A stretch of DNA of 64,000 bases from Galeopsis tetrahit (GCA_963675135.1 OY776122.1:17238881-17302880); one strand, 5' to 3'; positions 20,975 through 33,735 are shown, counted from the stretch's first letter. Numbers and translations are program-made. The notes: a model not told the origin generated them from the letters alone.

Positions 20975-23055
20975 ATGTCGTCCTCTTCAGACTCCATTTC
21001 CATGGAGAGTTCAACTTCCAACCCACTCCCCATATTTCCCGTAACTGAACGAGCTTTGAAGGATGAAATTTCTGGATCCTCCCTTCTTACTCCTGAGCGT
21101 GTTGCCGCTTTTCTTCGTTCAGGGATCTTCCCCGCAGATTATTCCGTTAGGGCTGCGCATAAGAGAGAGAGCCCTAATTTTCCAGGTCATAATTCCTTAG
21201 CCTTTTGGGAGGCTCAATTAAAAGCGGGCCTCCGCTTCCCCCTTCATCCTTACCTCTGTGAAATTTCCAATTATCTCCGCGTACCCTTAAACCAATTTAC
21301 CCCCAATGCCATACGCGCAATGCTAGGCTTTTATATTCTGATGAGGGGAAATGGTGGGGATCCTTCAGTTCAACTCTTTTTAACCCAGTATGTATGCAAG
21401 TTTTCGGACGGGTTCTTTTACGCTAGTGGTCGCACCTCCCGGACCGGCAAGTTCATGGAGAAGCTCCATGAAGGGGTCCAGGATTGGAAAGACTACTATT
21501 TCTTTGTTACAAATCCTCTTCCTTGGGAATTTCCTCATGAGGGGTGGATTTATGAAAATCCTGGGGTGCCACGTCCTCCTCTTTCCGTCTGTTCCTCCTT
21601 AAACCTGGATGTGATGAACCGTTTAAACGATCATGTCTCTAATCATGGCTTTTTTGATGTAATGGGTATCTGTAAAAATCCTAGAGTCCTTTCTCATTTC
21701 GGTTTTGGTAGCCCTGATTACCCTTTAGGTCCCGATGATGGTAATACCATTTCTCCTTTCCTAGTATTGTACTCAAGATCTTAACCCGTTATACTTATTA
21801 ATGCCGTTTCATGTTTCTTCGTACAGCTATGAGTTGGTTGACTCAGATTTTGCGTGATGCTGCCCCTCTCTCGATGGTTAATAGGTCTCCAGCGCCTGAA
21901 AGTTCCTCGAGGGCTCAAATTCCCCATTCTCCAGTGGAACCTGCTACTGGATCTGTTGCTAAGCGTACCCGTTCCTCTACTGAAAAAGCCATGGTTTCTA
22001 CGTTGCCTCCTGTCTCCGATGCTTCCAAGAAAAAGAAGTCCAAGACCAAATCCTCTCTGCCCAATGTCGCTTCTGATGCTCCAGATGAGATGAATGTTGA
22101 CCATCTCCTGGGTTTTATAGAGCGTTATACTCCGGCTCATGCCACTGAGGCCCTCAATGCTCTGTCCTTCGGTGAGCGAGTTGTGCATGCCGCTCACAGC
22201 TTTACCCAGGTATTCTCTTCATGACAATACATTTCTAAGTAATTCTAATAAAGAAGAATATGCTTATCTTACTTCTTTAGATGATCCATTGTGTAGTTTG
22301 GTCTCCTGTTTTCCAATGTGTCTGAACGAGCCCTTCAGTCCCTTCAACTGGTGGATGACCTCCACAGCCAGGTAGAGTTGGAGAAAGTGAAGAGGGATAT
22401 TCTCGAAGCAGAATTACATGACGCTAATCAGAGGTATAAAGTACTCCAAACGACACTTTCGGGGGAGATATCTTTACTGAAGAAGGAATTTGGCAAACGG
22501 GTGGAACAGCTGGAGGTTACTCTTCCTCAGGCTGGTATGAAATTGTGCATAGATTCCCTGTTTACCTCTGCCGTAGGTCAAAAATTTCTAGGTACCTTTC
22601 ATCAGGAGTGGCTGGAGGCTTTTCTTCAGAGTAGCAGCTTTTTGGGGGCGATGGGTGCATATATCCCTCATTTCATTGATCATGGATTTTCCAACGCTGT
22701 AGCGGAACATTCTGCTCCTGGATTTAACGGTCAATATACCCGTGCCCTCCGGTTAGAAGAATTGGACACTCCCCCCAAGTTCCCTGGAGATGCTAAAGAA
22801 GACATCCATACCCCTTGGTGGTTACCTGGGATGAGGAAGGCGATCCTGGAGTTGAAGGATGCTGCCCTGAAACTGGATGATCTTGCACCGGCAAAGGACA
22901 TGGCTTTCCCTGTCCATGTGGACAACCCAACTCCGGTGGCTACTGTGGCAGCGGGTGCTCTGATGGAGAAGGCAGAGGGAGGTGATTCCAGCGGGCGAAC
23001 GAGGGAGGCAGGAGAAGGTTCCGAGGGGAAGAATGATGTTCTCCTCTCTCCATAA
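20975..23055 (+). CDS. Antisense three-exon ORF of the gypsy element (Transposase_28-like, about 635 aa)
   Basis: This gene is on the + strand, opposite to gag-pol, between pol and the 3' LTR. I infer exons 20975-21740, 21827-22209 and 22297-23055, with GT-AG borders (GTAATA...TACAG; GTATTC...TGTAG). The lengths sum to 1908 nt (636 codons with stop) with no internal stop. Exon 1 encodes the putative gypsy-type transposon domain (LLTPERVAAFLRSGIFP, FWEAQLKAGLRFPLHPYL, NQFTPNAIRAMLGFYILMR). Exon 2 is basic and Ser-rich with a KKKKSKTK nuclear-signal-like stretch. Exon 3 has a coiled coil (VDDLHSQVELEKVKRDILE), then FLGTFHQEWLEAFLQSSSF and an acidic tail. Tat/Retand elements are known to carry antisense ORFs here; their function is unknown. 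The + strand sequence at 20700-20974 is CT-rich like a 5' UTR, suggesting its own promoter. Confidence 0.8.
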
Positions 23056-23504
23056 CTTTAATTCCTTGATAACACTTTGGTACTTTTAAAACACTTTTTG
23101 TCTTGTTAAGGCCTTTAAGGTCCCTTTTGGATATTTTCCGGAGACTCCACACTCCGGGGTTTTTCTGTGGAGGGCTTAGGCATGGTGCCTTAAGTCTTGA
23201 ATATTTCTGCTTTTCTTCCGCTTAATATCGTACCTGCACATTTATCACTTGGCATGCATACATAGATATCTGACTCTATTATTAGATGCGTAATCTTAAT
23301 ATCCTTCCTGCTTATGAGTCTAGCATGTTCCTGACACGTAAAGGCTCTAAAGCTCATAGAGGAACCTTAACGAGGAGATAGGTTTTATATCCCTGTACTT
23401 ATTTGGTGATTTGATAATGCTTCTAGTCTCTCTTAATACTAGAATTTTTAGGGATTATATTCTCCTGAAGTTAGAATCTTAGGGATCGTATTCTCCCTTA
23501 GGCT
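23056..23504. other. Gypsy 3' region between the antisense gene and the tandem array
   Basis: No ORF. It starts with T-rich sequence that could be the 3' UTR of the antisense gene (about 23056-23230). Short TCTTAGGGAT..GTATTCTCC repeats at 23450-23500 grade into the 20-bp array. Confidence 0.5.
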
Positions 23505-24065
23505 GTTTTATACTCGTAAGAGTTTGTTTATACTCGTAGGAGTTAGTTTATACTCGTAAGAGTTAGTTTATACTCGTAAGAGTTTGTTTATACTCGTAAG
23601 AGTTTGTTTATACTCGTAAGAGTTAGTTTATACTCGTAAGAGTTTGTTTATACTCGTAAGAGTTTGTTTATACTCGTAAGAGTTAGTTTATACTCGTAAG
23701 AGTTTGTTTATACTCGTAAGAGTTTGTTTATACTCGTAAGAGTTTGTTTATACTCGTAAGAGTTTGTTTATACTCGTAAGAGTTAGTTTATACTCGTAAG
23801 AGTTTGTTTATACTCGTAAGAGTTTGTTTATACTCGTAAGAGTTAGTTTATACTCGTAAGAGTTAGTTTATACTCGTAAGAGTTAGTTTATACTCGTAAG
23901 AGTTTGTTTATACTCGTAAGAGTTAGTTTATACTCGTAAGAGTTATTTTATACTCGTAAGAGTTAGTTTATACTCATAAGAGTTAGTTTATACTCGTAAG
24001 AGTTTGTTTATACTCGTAAGAGTTTGTTTATACTCGTAAGAGTTTGTTTATACTCGTAAGAGTTT
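23505..24065. repeat. 20-bp tandem array, about 28 copies, in the gypsy element
   Basis: The unit is AGTTTGTTTATACTCGTAAG, exactly 20 bp, with very few substitutions (GTAGG at 23537, TACTCATAAG at 23971, one AGTTATTTTA at 23941). Two forms alternate, AGTTTG and AGTTAG. The order T-T-A repeats as a 60-bp block at 23581-23700. Tat-type elements are known for such hypervariable 3' arrays. Confidence 0.97.
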
Positions 24066-24633
24066 TGAGAATCGCTGGGGATAGGGTCTATCGACGAGTT
24101 AATCATGTCTTCCGCTACTGTACCCCTTACTCCCCCTAGCTTTAGAGGCTGTCGTGAATAGTAACTTTAGGAACTTTTCCTAGGTATTCTCTATTCGAGC
24201 ATGTATGAATTGGTGTGAATTTCTCTATTTTGCAATGTCTCTATCATGCTATATTTCAGTTTCCAAAACATATTCGTTATTTCGGCACTCGTCATGCAGG
24301 CCCTCAACAGTTATCTTAACACGATATTAACATATGAGAAACATTTCATCATAAAATTAGCACATAAGAGTCATCTCATCACAATATTAACATGCATTTA
24401 GGGAAATTGCTGAAATTTTATCAAAACCGATGCTCCATTGATCAAAAATGTTTATCAACATAGGCAAATAAGGGGAACCTATGCCGGCCTCATTAAAAAC
24501 CTCTCCGTGGTAAAACCCCAAAGGGAAACCCACGTAGAGGGAAAAAGAGTGCCGGTGAAGCAATTATTCGAATAAGAAGTAAATGTTCGAAATTGTTCAT
24601 AAAGAAAAAGGAAGTAGGGGGATAACACCTTCC
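24066..24633. other. Gypsy spacer between the tandem array and the end of pol
   Basis: About 570 bp without a supported gene. Short direct repeats of ACATATGAGA/CATCA(T/C)A occur at 24320-24400. In element orientation it is the start of the 3' non-coding region. Confidence 0.5.
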
Positions 24634-27600
24634 TCAAACATAAAATCTCTTCAAGTGACACACGATCCATGGCCTTAGTATCTCTTTCCCTGTTATGTCT
24701 TGGAGCTTGTATGCTCCGCCTTTTAGTACCTGTATTACCCTGTATGGACCTTCCCAGTTGGGTTCCAGCTTTCTCGTGTTCTTCAAAGCGTCTGCTCTCC
24801 GAAGGACTAAATCTCCCACTTTAAAGCAGCGAGGGATCACTCTGCGATCATATGCTGCTTTGATCCGACTCTTGTACCTTTCTGCTTTTAATCTCAACAT
24901 CTCTCTTTCTTCATCTATCTGATCCAGCGCCTCCCTCATCAACTCTTCATTTCTTTTTTCTTCAAAATAGGTGATCCGGTGTGATTTGAGTCTAGCTTCA
25001 GGGGGTATCACTGCCGCTGCTCCATATACTAAGTAGAAGGGAGATTCGCTTGTAGCTGTCTTAGGGCTGGTTCTGTAGGACCAGAGGACGTTGTCCAACT
25101 CCTTCACCCATTTTCCTCCTACCTCTTCCAATCGCGTTCGAATACCATCCACTAGGATTCTGTTTGTAACCTCCACCTGCCCATTAGCTTGTGGATGAGC
25201 TACTGAAGTAAACCTCTGTGTGATATTCCACCTTTCGCACCACTTCCTTACTTTCTCTCCATTGAACTGCATTCCATTGTCGGAAACCAGGATCCTGGGT
25301 ATTCCAAACCTGCAACAAATATGTCTAGCAAGGAAAAGAATTACATTATCTTCTTCAATTTTGGCCAAAGGCACGGCCTCTACCCATTTACTAAAATAAT
25401 CCACGGCTACGATCAAAAATTTTCTCCCTCCTGGTGCCAAGGGGAAGGGTCCCACCAGATCGATTCCCCATTTGGCGAAGGGACAGGGCGAGTACATAGC
25501 CCCCATTTCTTCTCCCGGTATTCGTATCAAGGGTCCATTCTTCTGACACTTCTCGCATTTCTTCACATACTCTCTAGCATCTCTGATTATGTTAGGCCAG
25601 TAAAAACCTGCCCTAAATACCTTCTTCACCATGGTCTGGTACCCTTCATGGCTGGATGCGCAACCTTCATGGATGTCTTTGATCACTAGCTCTGCTTCTC
25701 TTCTTGAAAGACATTTCAAATAAGGTTGAGTGAATGACCTCTTGTACAATTGACCTCCTAGGATGTAATACTTCCTTCTCCAAGCCTTTGCTTCTCTGGA
25801 CATTGGGGCTGCTGGATCCCTGTTCAATTCTTCCCATATTTCTTTCCTCCAATCATCCCCTGCTGTTATCTCTCCGATCAAGGTTTCCGTAGCTACTTGA
25901 TCTGCCACCAACAGGGTTATCTTTCCGTCTCCCTCGAATTCAGTGGAACTAGCCAGTTTAGACAATCCATCTGCTTTCATATTCTCTTCTCTTGGTACAT
26001 GTATCACTTCAAAAGTATGGAATTTATCTTTTAACTTCTTTACCTCTTCTAGGTAGGTGATCATTCTCTCATCTTTGGCGAGGTACTCCCCCATGACCTG
26101 CTGTACTATCAGCTGTGAATCGGAGTATAGGGTGGCCTTCTGTGCTCCCAACTCTGCAGCCATGCTCGCTCCTCTAATCAGGGCCTCATACTCTGCACCA
26201 TTGTTTGAGGTTGAAAATCGGAATTTGACAGCCACCTGCAGTTCTTGACCCTCAGGGTCGATCAATAGTATCCCTACTCCACATCCCAAGGCGGATGCTG
26301 AGCCATCCACATATACCTTCCATCCTTGTTCTTCTTCCACTCTGGTAGATTCTTGAATAAAATCTGCTAGAGCTTGAGCCTTGATGGCTCTCCTTGGTTC
26401 ATAATCTATATCATACTCCTGTAATTCCACTGCCCATCTGACCATTCTCCCTGATAAATCTACTCTCCCTAATGTCTGCTTCAAAGGGAAATTAGTTCGC
26501 ACCATAACTTTATAGGACAGGAAGTAGGGGCGTAATCGCCTAGCCGTTACCACCACTGCCAGGGCTGCCTTCTCTACCTCTGAGTACCTCATTTCCGCTC
26601 CTTAGATGACCTTGCTCACATAATATATGGGTTGCTGTGCAGAACCTTCCTCTTTCATCAGGGCGGTACTCAGGGAGTGTTCCCCTACTGAAAGATATAA
26701 GAGCAATACATCTCCCTGAGAGGGCTTTGTCAACTTCGGAAGCTGTTCAAGGTGAAGCTTGAGTTCTTCGAAAGCTTTCTGACACTGGTCGTCCCATTCG
26801 AACTTCGACCCCTTCCTTAAGGTTCTGAAGAAGTGGTGGCTCTTTTCTGCTGACCTTGATATGAACCTACTGAGAGCTGCGATCCTACCATTCAGGGTTT
26901 GCAATTCCTTCAAATTCCGAGGGGGTTGCATGTCGAGCACCGCCTTCACCTTAGCAGGGTTCACTTCTATCCCTCTCTGAGTCACCATATATCCCAGAAA
27001 TTTCCCTGACCCTACTCCAAAAGAACATTTAGCAGGGTTTAATTTAATACCATTCTCTCGGATTACCTGAAATATCTCCTTCAAGTCGTCAATATGTCCC
27101 TCTGCCTTGACACTTTTAGCCAGCATATCATCCATGTAAACCTCCATGTTCCTGCCTATCTGCCCTCGGAACACCGAGTCTACCATTATTTGATAGGTGG
27201 CTCCTGCATTTATCAGTCCAAAAGGCATACGTACATAACCGAAAGTACCACATGTCGCTATAAAGCATACCTTTGGTATATCGAGGGGGTTCAACTGGAT
27301 TTGATGATACCCTTGATAAGCATCCATCCTGCTGAGTAATTCAAACCCGGACGTGGCATCCACCAGCTGATCAATCCTAGGCAGTGGATAGTGGTCTTTA
27401 GGGCACGCCTTGTTCAAGTCCCTGAAGTCAATGCACATCCTCCATTTGCCGGCTCCCTTAGACACCAGTACTGCATTCGAGAGCCACTCAGGGAACTGCA
27501 CTCTCTTCACGTGCCCTGCGCTCAACAATTTATTGATCTCCTCCTTTACAATGAGGTTCTTCTCTTTACCGAAGTTCCTCAACTTCTGCTTCACGGGCCT

Positions 27601-30270
27601 AGCTTTGGGATCCACATTCAGATGGTGTACAGCTATTTCTGGAGGGATACCCGTCATATCCGTCGCTGTGAATGCAAAGATGTCTGCATTTTGCTGGAGG
27701 GCAAGTATCATCTTTCCCTGGAGCTCAGGGTTCATATTCATACCTATCCTGGTTGTAAATCCCTCCTTTCCTGGGTAGAGCTCGATGCTCATTAACTCCT
27801 CGTCTGCTTTAACTTTGGGTTGCTCTTGTACTAGCTCACCCACTTTTTGTCTCTTCAATTCAGGGTCTTCGCCCTTAAATCTCTCCATTCCCCGGAACAT
27901 GGCCCTGTCTGCTATCTTGACCGATTCCACATAACACTTCCTTGCTTGATACTGATCGCCACATATCTCTCCCACACCCCCCAAGGCGGGGAACTTCATC
28001 TTCATGTGGAAGGTGGAGATCACTGCCTGAAAAATATTCAAGCTTGGCCTTCCCATTACTACATTATAGGAAGATGGGACATCTACAATCAGGAATTCTA
28101 TTATTTGCACACGACGGTTAGGGGCAACTCCTAACCCTACTTGCAACAACACTGAACCAAGGGGTTGAATAGCTCCCCCTGAGAATCCATAAAGAGCGGT
28201 TTCCACCGGTCTGAGCTTTATATTCAGGTCCATCTTCTTAAAGCACTCCAAAAACATGATGTCGGCAGAGCTTCCCGTGTCTACAAAAATTCTTGCTACG
28301 TCGTATCCTGCTATATCCGTGGTAATGACCAACGCGTCATTATGAATTTCTCTGGGTTCTCCGGCGTCTTCTGGCCCAAAATGGATGTCTGGTCCCTCTG
28401 CCATCTTTCCCACCTCATGATGCTCTATACTCCTCTCATTCTTCAGCGACCGAACGCTCTGCTTCCTCTGCCTAAAGGAATCCCCATCGGCAGGGCCTCC
28501 CATAATCATATGAATAGTTCCTCTCTTCTGGGGAGGGGGTGGTAGCTCCTCATTGCCCTTTCTTTGATCTCTTCTATCATCTTCCTGCTTCCCCTCGGGA
28601 TCCTTTCGCTTTTGACCCCTGGGGCCTTGTCTATCTCTGAAAATAAACTCTTTCAGGTGGCCTGCCTGAATCATCCTTTCTATCTCATCCTTCAGATGCC
28701 AACATTGGTTGGTATCATGGCCATAATCGTTGTGGAACCTACAGAATTTGTTTGACTTAAGGTTTTGGGGACCTCTACTCCTTGAGTAGGGGAATTTCAT
28801 ATCTGGATGGTCCCCTGCCACTTCTAGGACTTCGGCTGGCTCCATCCTCAATGGGGTATATCTCTTCGCCCCCCTCCTTGGATTCCAGGGTGCAACTTCC
28901 TCTCTTCTTACGCTTTCTAGCCTCCTGGAGCTTCGATGTCTCTCCGGACTTGGCCTCCTAAACGGAATCTCTTTCCTCCTTTCTCCATTACTCACTACGG
29001 CTCTGGTCTCTGATCGCTTAGCTTTCCTTACCTCTTCCAGGGTAAGGTATTTCTCTGCTCTCCTCAACAATTCATCAAAGGTCCGAACTGGCTTCTTGGC
29101 TAGAGATGTGAATAGATCCCCGTCTCTTAGCCCGTTGGTGAGGGCGTTAATTTTGACCTCTGAGGAGGCTGTAGGTACTTCGAGAGCTGCTTGGTTGAAT
29201 CTTTTCAAGAAAGCCCGAAGACTCTCATTCTCCCCTTGTCGCATGTTAAACAAGGTGAGGGTGGCCCTAGGTTGCCTCCTAGCGCTGGCAAATTGGTGCA
29301 GGAATAGTTCGCTGAACTCCGACCATGAATGGATAGTATCTGGCCCTAACTGGGTGAACCATTGCTGCGCCGCTTTAGATAGGGTAGTCAGAAATACCCT
29401 GCACTTGACGCCTTCTCCGTATCGATGCAATAGGGCGGCATTCTCGAACCTCATCAAATGCTCGTACGGGTCCGTGGTGCCATCATATTCGAAATTTAAA
29501 GATTTAAAATTAGGAGGCAATTCATCTTGTAAAATAGTGGATGAAAATTGATAACCAGTAACGTAAGAAGGTTTACTTACGTTATCAATCATATGCTTTT
29601 GCATGTCTTTCATCTCCTTCCGCAAGGCCTGTATCTGATCGCTGACGGCTCCTTGATACGTGTCGTCCGTGCTTTCTCCCATCCCTGTCTCCAGAGTGGT
29701 GTCCCCAAGGATCCTCTCCGTGTCCCTCCGAGGGGGTCTTTCCAAAATGCTTCTCTCCGCCTGAGAAGGTACCTTTTCTTCTGGGTTCTGAGGGGGATCC
29801 TCATTCCTGGAAGGGACTGGAACAGAATCAATGACCTGTTCTGGGGGATTTTGTCTTGTACCCTTAAGAGTGGTTGGAATAGGTTCGGGAGGGCGAAGTC
29901 CTCGAGTAGCGATTATTCTTTCAACTGATTGCGCGATCATCTCATCTAATTGATCTCGAGAGACAGTCAGGAGTTCCGGTTGAGCGTTAGGGTTATCCCT
30001 ATTGATCCCACTCCCTGAAGCTCCTGAGGTGCCTGGTGCATCTCCCTCCAGAGTGGGAAGGATATCCTCCAGTATATGATCTACGGGCTGTTTTCCTAGA
30101 TTTCGATTTGAGGGAAAACCTGGAGGGGGAATATCTTCTGGTGTATGATCCACGGGTCGTTTCCCTAAATTTCGATTTGAGGGAAAACCCGGAGGAGGCG
30201 GAGGAAGAGGAGGAGGAGTGGAATCTCCTTTCTCCTTCATCTGCTTCACTGGATCATGTCCTCCACCCAT
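24634..30270 (-). CDS. Gypsy gag-pol polyprotein with one in-frame stop
   Basis: One minus-strand frame: 1222 codons (30270-26602), TAA, then it continues to 24634. The stop falls inside RNase H in the motif VSKVI-stop-GAEMRYSEVEKAAL, where related elements have an amino acid; CAA to TAA is the simplest change. Order: a Pro-rich leader with a duplicated PPPGFPSNRNLGK unit; gag (FEYDGTTDPYEHLMRFENA, QWFTQL, LFLHQF); a zinc-finger-like CRFHNDYGHDTNQCWHLK; protease VDTGSSADIMF; RT (CIDFRDLNKACPKDHYPLP and catalytic VYMDDMLAKS); RNase H; archaeal-type RNase H (YVDGSASALGCGVGILL, YSDSQLIVQQV); integrase (CEKCQ, GIDLVGPFPLAPGGRKF, VSDNGMQF, PQANGQVEVTNR). The start codon follows the primer site by about 40 bp. 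All catalytic motifs appear present. Confidence 0.93.
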
Positions 30271-30307
30271 TTAAGTACGGAACTTTTCTCACGCCTCAGC
30301 TTGAAAT

Positions 30308-30326
30308 GTTCCCACAGACGGCGCCA
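30308..30326 (-). promoter_or_regulatory. Primer binding site of the gypsy element
   Basis: The minus strand reads TGGCGCCGTCTGTGGGAAC, two bases from the 5' LTR. The first 18 bases are identical to the site used by the Tork-type copia at 53958-53975. Confidence 0.9.
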
Positions 30327-30328
30327 GT

Positions 30329-31077
30329 TGATGCGTCGAAAAAGAACGCCTTCGGATGTCGATCGTTCTCTTGCGAGCACTATTAATCACGAGTCCAATC
30401 TCTAGCTGAATCCTTGGCAATCTTCAAATAAATTTCCTCGTCTACCCGAAAATAACCTGCAAAGGTACGCCGGAGGGGGGCTCCGGCGTAGAAGCTCCGA
30501 CGCTCAAGTCAGATTCAATCGTAGGCGAAATCAAAGAGGAATTCCCCTGTATATTTAGGGAAATTCCGGCGAATACAGTAATATTTCTTCTCAAATCAGT
30601 GTGTAGTTCTTGTGAAAGTGTGTATAATATGTAAAACGTATGTATCGTAATTAAAACTTACCTGATAATGTAAAATAATTGGCTTATATACCTGGCCCCC
30701 TCTCCCCGGGAAAGAGGGGGACTTATTCTCCCTATATTCTTGGTCCATTCCCCAGAATCCGGCCCTTCAACCCCTGAAGACTTGGTAAATGAGCATATCC
30801 TCCCCTATTCTCGTGGGTTTGACCTGCTCATTTGACTTGGTTCAGAAAGACTGATTATGCGTTCCATGTTTGGGCCAGATCCTTTCGGACCCAAGGGCTG
30901 TAAATCCCTCTCAATATGGGCCAAAGGCCCAATTCCCCTGGTTTCTCTAATTTCCCTACTCAAGCCTAGAGGTGTATTAATCCTATTTCTTCGATATACT
31001 GATCTAATCATGACCATCATAACCTATCCCGTTTCCACGTGTCGGCTTCTCGGAGGGCGACATATTTATCTACATCA
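30329..31077 (-). repeat. 5' LTR of the gypsy element
   Basis: 749 bp, TG...CA, four differences from 19711-20459. In element orientation U3 begins at 31077. Confidence 0.95.
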
Positions 31078-31296
31078 ACGCCTAAGACTATTTTCATAAA
31101 CGAATCCATTTTTGTTACATTTTCAAAAGGGGCTCCCAAAAATATATTATTTAAATAAATTTGTCACGGTCACATGGACTAAAATCAAAATTTGTGTAAA
31201 CTTAATAGATCAATATTAAAAAGTTAAAAATGTATGAACCAATCAAAATCATAGTAACATAATGGACTAAAAAAAATTAAATCTCATAAAATTAAA

Positions 31297-32332
31297 GGGG
31301 GTGTATTTAATTGAGATTTTGTTGGATTTTTTTTGGAAAAGTCGGTGGATTTAGGAAATCCATAGACTCTATGCAGAGTTTGACTGACTTTTTTATTGAT
31401 TTATATGGATTTTCATATATTTGACATGATTCTAAAATACACATTGTTGTATTGATTTACATGGATTTACATAAACTACGCCCCTAAAACTATTGATGCA
31501 AACGTATATCTCGAACACATTTGTATATAAAAAAAATTATCTAAATTATTTAGAAAAAATACCAAAAATATATTAGTTCAAAAAAAAATTTATTATTCAT
31601 CATTATTATTCTCATCTTCATTTTCATCACGGTTATACTTCGGTCTCATTTCCCACATAGCTTACAAATTTTCACTATAATTTTGAAAGAGAGAACATAA
31701 TTTTAAAATACAGAGATGTAATCTTTTTCAAGATAAAGAACATATTTACGTTTCTTGATTTTATTTCCTTTGAAGAAGAGCAGGAAGATGGACAGTTGTT
31801 CGATTTCCTCAACTGTTTAGGATTTTGTGGTTCAAAATACAGCAAGAATGTCTGTTTTTTCTCTACTTTTCTGGGCTGTGATAGCATGAACCAGTTTTAT
31901 AGTGTAAAATTCTGAAATAATAAAAACTTTTATAATGTTTTTGTGTTGTATATCTTTTTGTTTCAAATAATAAGTGTTTTCGAAGTCTCGAAGAGACTAA
32001 TGCAGTAGGTTAGTAGTTGAAATTTTGTTAGAAGAACAACAAAGTTTTTTTTTTCTTCTCTTTCAGAGTCTTCTGAGAGAATCCGTTGAAATCTCTGGTT
32101 TTTAGAAGAGATTTTGAATAGTGAAATTTATTTATATTTTTTAAGGAGAATCCAACGAAATCCATAGAGTATTAAAATCCAGATTGTTGAATACCTAAAG
32201 ATTTCTAAAAACTTTTTAAAATCCGTATTGAATACTTCAAAATTTTGAAAGACTTTTAAAAATTTGGATTGAATACCCCCAGATTTTAAAAGTCCAACAA
32301 AATCCAATAGAATCTCAATTGAATACACCCCC
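31297..32332. mobile_element. Non-autonomous TIR transposon, about 1.04 kb
   Basis: Termini GGGGGTGTATTTAATTGAGA (31297) and the complement GGGGGTGTATTCAATTGAGA (32332) form inverted repeats extending about 35 bp. Subterminal sequence is built of degenerate AAATCCA/TGGATTT words. TTAAA flanks both sides (31292-31296, 32333-32337). There is no ORF. The superfamily is uncertain. Confidence 0.8.
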
Positions 32333-33592
32333 TTAAATGTATATCATGTAATTAAATTTTAAATTATTTGAATAAATTTTCAATTATTCAATTAATTTTA
32401 TTACCACCACATTAATACAAGTTAAAATTAAATAGAGTATATTTTACAAGATTTTGTATAGGTAGAATACTTAAGAAGTTTTAAAAAATATTAGATAATC
32501 ATTCCTCCATTAGAAAATCACTCATATACATTTCGAGTGTTCCACCAAATTTAATTTTTTTTTTTTTTTTTTGCAAAATTTATTATTTTTATCTATATTT
32601 TTTTTCCTATTTTTTTCATTTTCCTATCTTCCTCTATCTTAATAACTCTTACTTCAACGACCCACTCCACGTATAAGTTTTCTATTTTAATATCGGCTTA
32701 TAAACTTCTCATATTTTATTTACAAATATTTTTTAATTTTTTATTTTTATACTTCATTTAATTTTTTTTATTTTTTTTCATCTCTCTCATCAATCATATC
32801 ACTTGTAATATATCTATAATTTTATTTTATTTTAATCTATGTACTCAAAAGTAATACTCTCTATGTCCCAATTTAAATTGTACATTTACTATTTACGTAG
32901 TTTAATGTGTGAGTTGTTTATCAGTATTAAAGGTATAAAATAGAGAGTATGAAAGTCTTTTGATTAATAAAATAAATAATAAAATATTGTGAGTAATAAA
33001 TAGATTAATAAAGTAATAATGTGTAATGTAATTTTGAGATGTTTGAAAAATGTAGTTTAAAGTGAAAAATATTTTATCACAAAAACTTATATGCAATATT
33101 GCATACATGCAATATTGACTAATTGAGTCAATTGGGCTGAAAATATATATTATTGGGCTGAAAATATATGTTAATGTAGTAACTCACATTATAATACGTA
33201 GTAACATATACTATCGCATGTAGTAAACACAATAACCATATTGTAATGCAAATCATTTGATAAAGTTACATATAGTAACAAACGCATATTCAATGTAGTA
33301 ATTCAAACTGAAGTATGTAGTAACATATAGTAATTTTTTATATAGTAATACCGATTCTTTTATGTAGTATTTTTTTCTAGATTTTTTACTAATTAAGTAA
33401 CTCACATTATAACTATAGTAACATATATTATTGCATGTAGTAATATAAAATAACATCGATCCATAATAATAATTAAAGAATATTTAAAGAAATAGAAAAT
33501 ATTTAAAAATTAAGGCCGTCGTAAATTGCAGCGTTCGGCCGCGGCCTCGGGTGGCCGAAAACTGCTCGGAGAAGATGACTAAGTACAATTTC
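32333..33592. other. AT-rich intergenic DNA, no gene
   Basis: Poly-A/T tracts (32546-32572) and simple AT sequence. Degenerate repeats of GTAGTAACATATA occur at 33170-33450. A small GC-rich island at 33510-33560 forms an imperfect hairpin (GCAGCGTTCGGCC against GGCCGAAAACTGC). Short ORFs here are AT-rich noise. Confidence 0.6.
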
Positions 33593-33735
33593 TGCTAGTG
33601 GGTGTATTTATAAAAAATATTTCTGCTAGTGGGTGTATTTATAAAAAAACATGGGTGTGAATTTAACTGTCAGTGGATGTATTTATAAAAAATGTGGGTT
33701 GAACCGTCACTGGGTGTATTTATAAAGAATGTGAG
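33593..33735. repeat. Degenerate tandem repeat of GTGGGTGTATTTATAAA
   Basis: Four copies of (A/C)(G/T)TGG(G/A)TGTATTTATAAA(A/G)AA occur at about 33598, 33628, 33673 and 33711, with spacers that include CTGCTAGT or GTCA. Confidence 0.7.

Larger units (their letters stand above)
19711..31077 (-). mobile_element. Ty3/gypsy LTR retrotransposon, Tat type, with antisense gene
   Basis: 749-bp LTRs at 19711-20459 and 30329-31077, both TG...CA, with target duplication ACGCC at 19706-19710 and 31078-31082. The minus strand carries gag-pol (30270 down to 24634) with Tat-type features: a second, archaeal-type RNase H before the integrase, and a long region between pol and the 3' LTR with a spliced antisense ORF and tandem repeats. 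A primer site TGGCGCCGTCTGTGGGAA (complement of 30309-30326) lies beside the 5' LTR and a purine tract beside the 3' LTR. By eye the LTRs differ at four positions (0.5%), so it is young. The only gag-pol defect seen is one TAA. Confidence 0.95.

Noticed and set aside
23505..24065. CRISPR-like array
   Set aside because: 20-bp units are directly adjacent without unique spacers, in a plant retrotransposon; it is a simple tandem repeat.
29096..29928. Two + strand ORFs of 151 and 126 codons
   Set aside because: Shadows of gypsy gag on the other strand; the gag frame has clear motifs and these do not.
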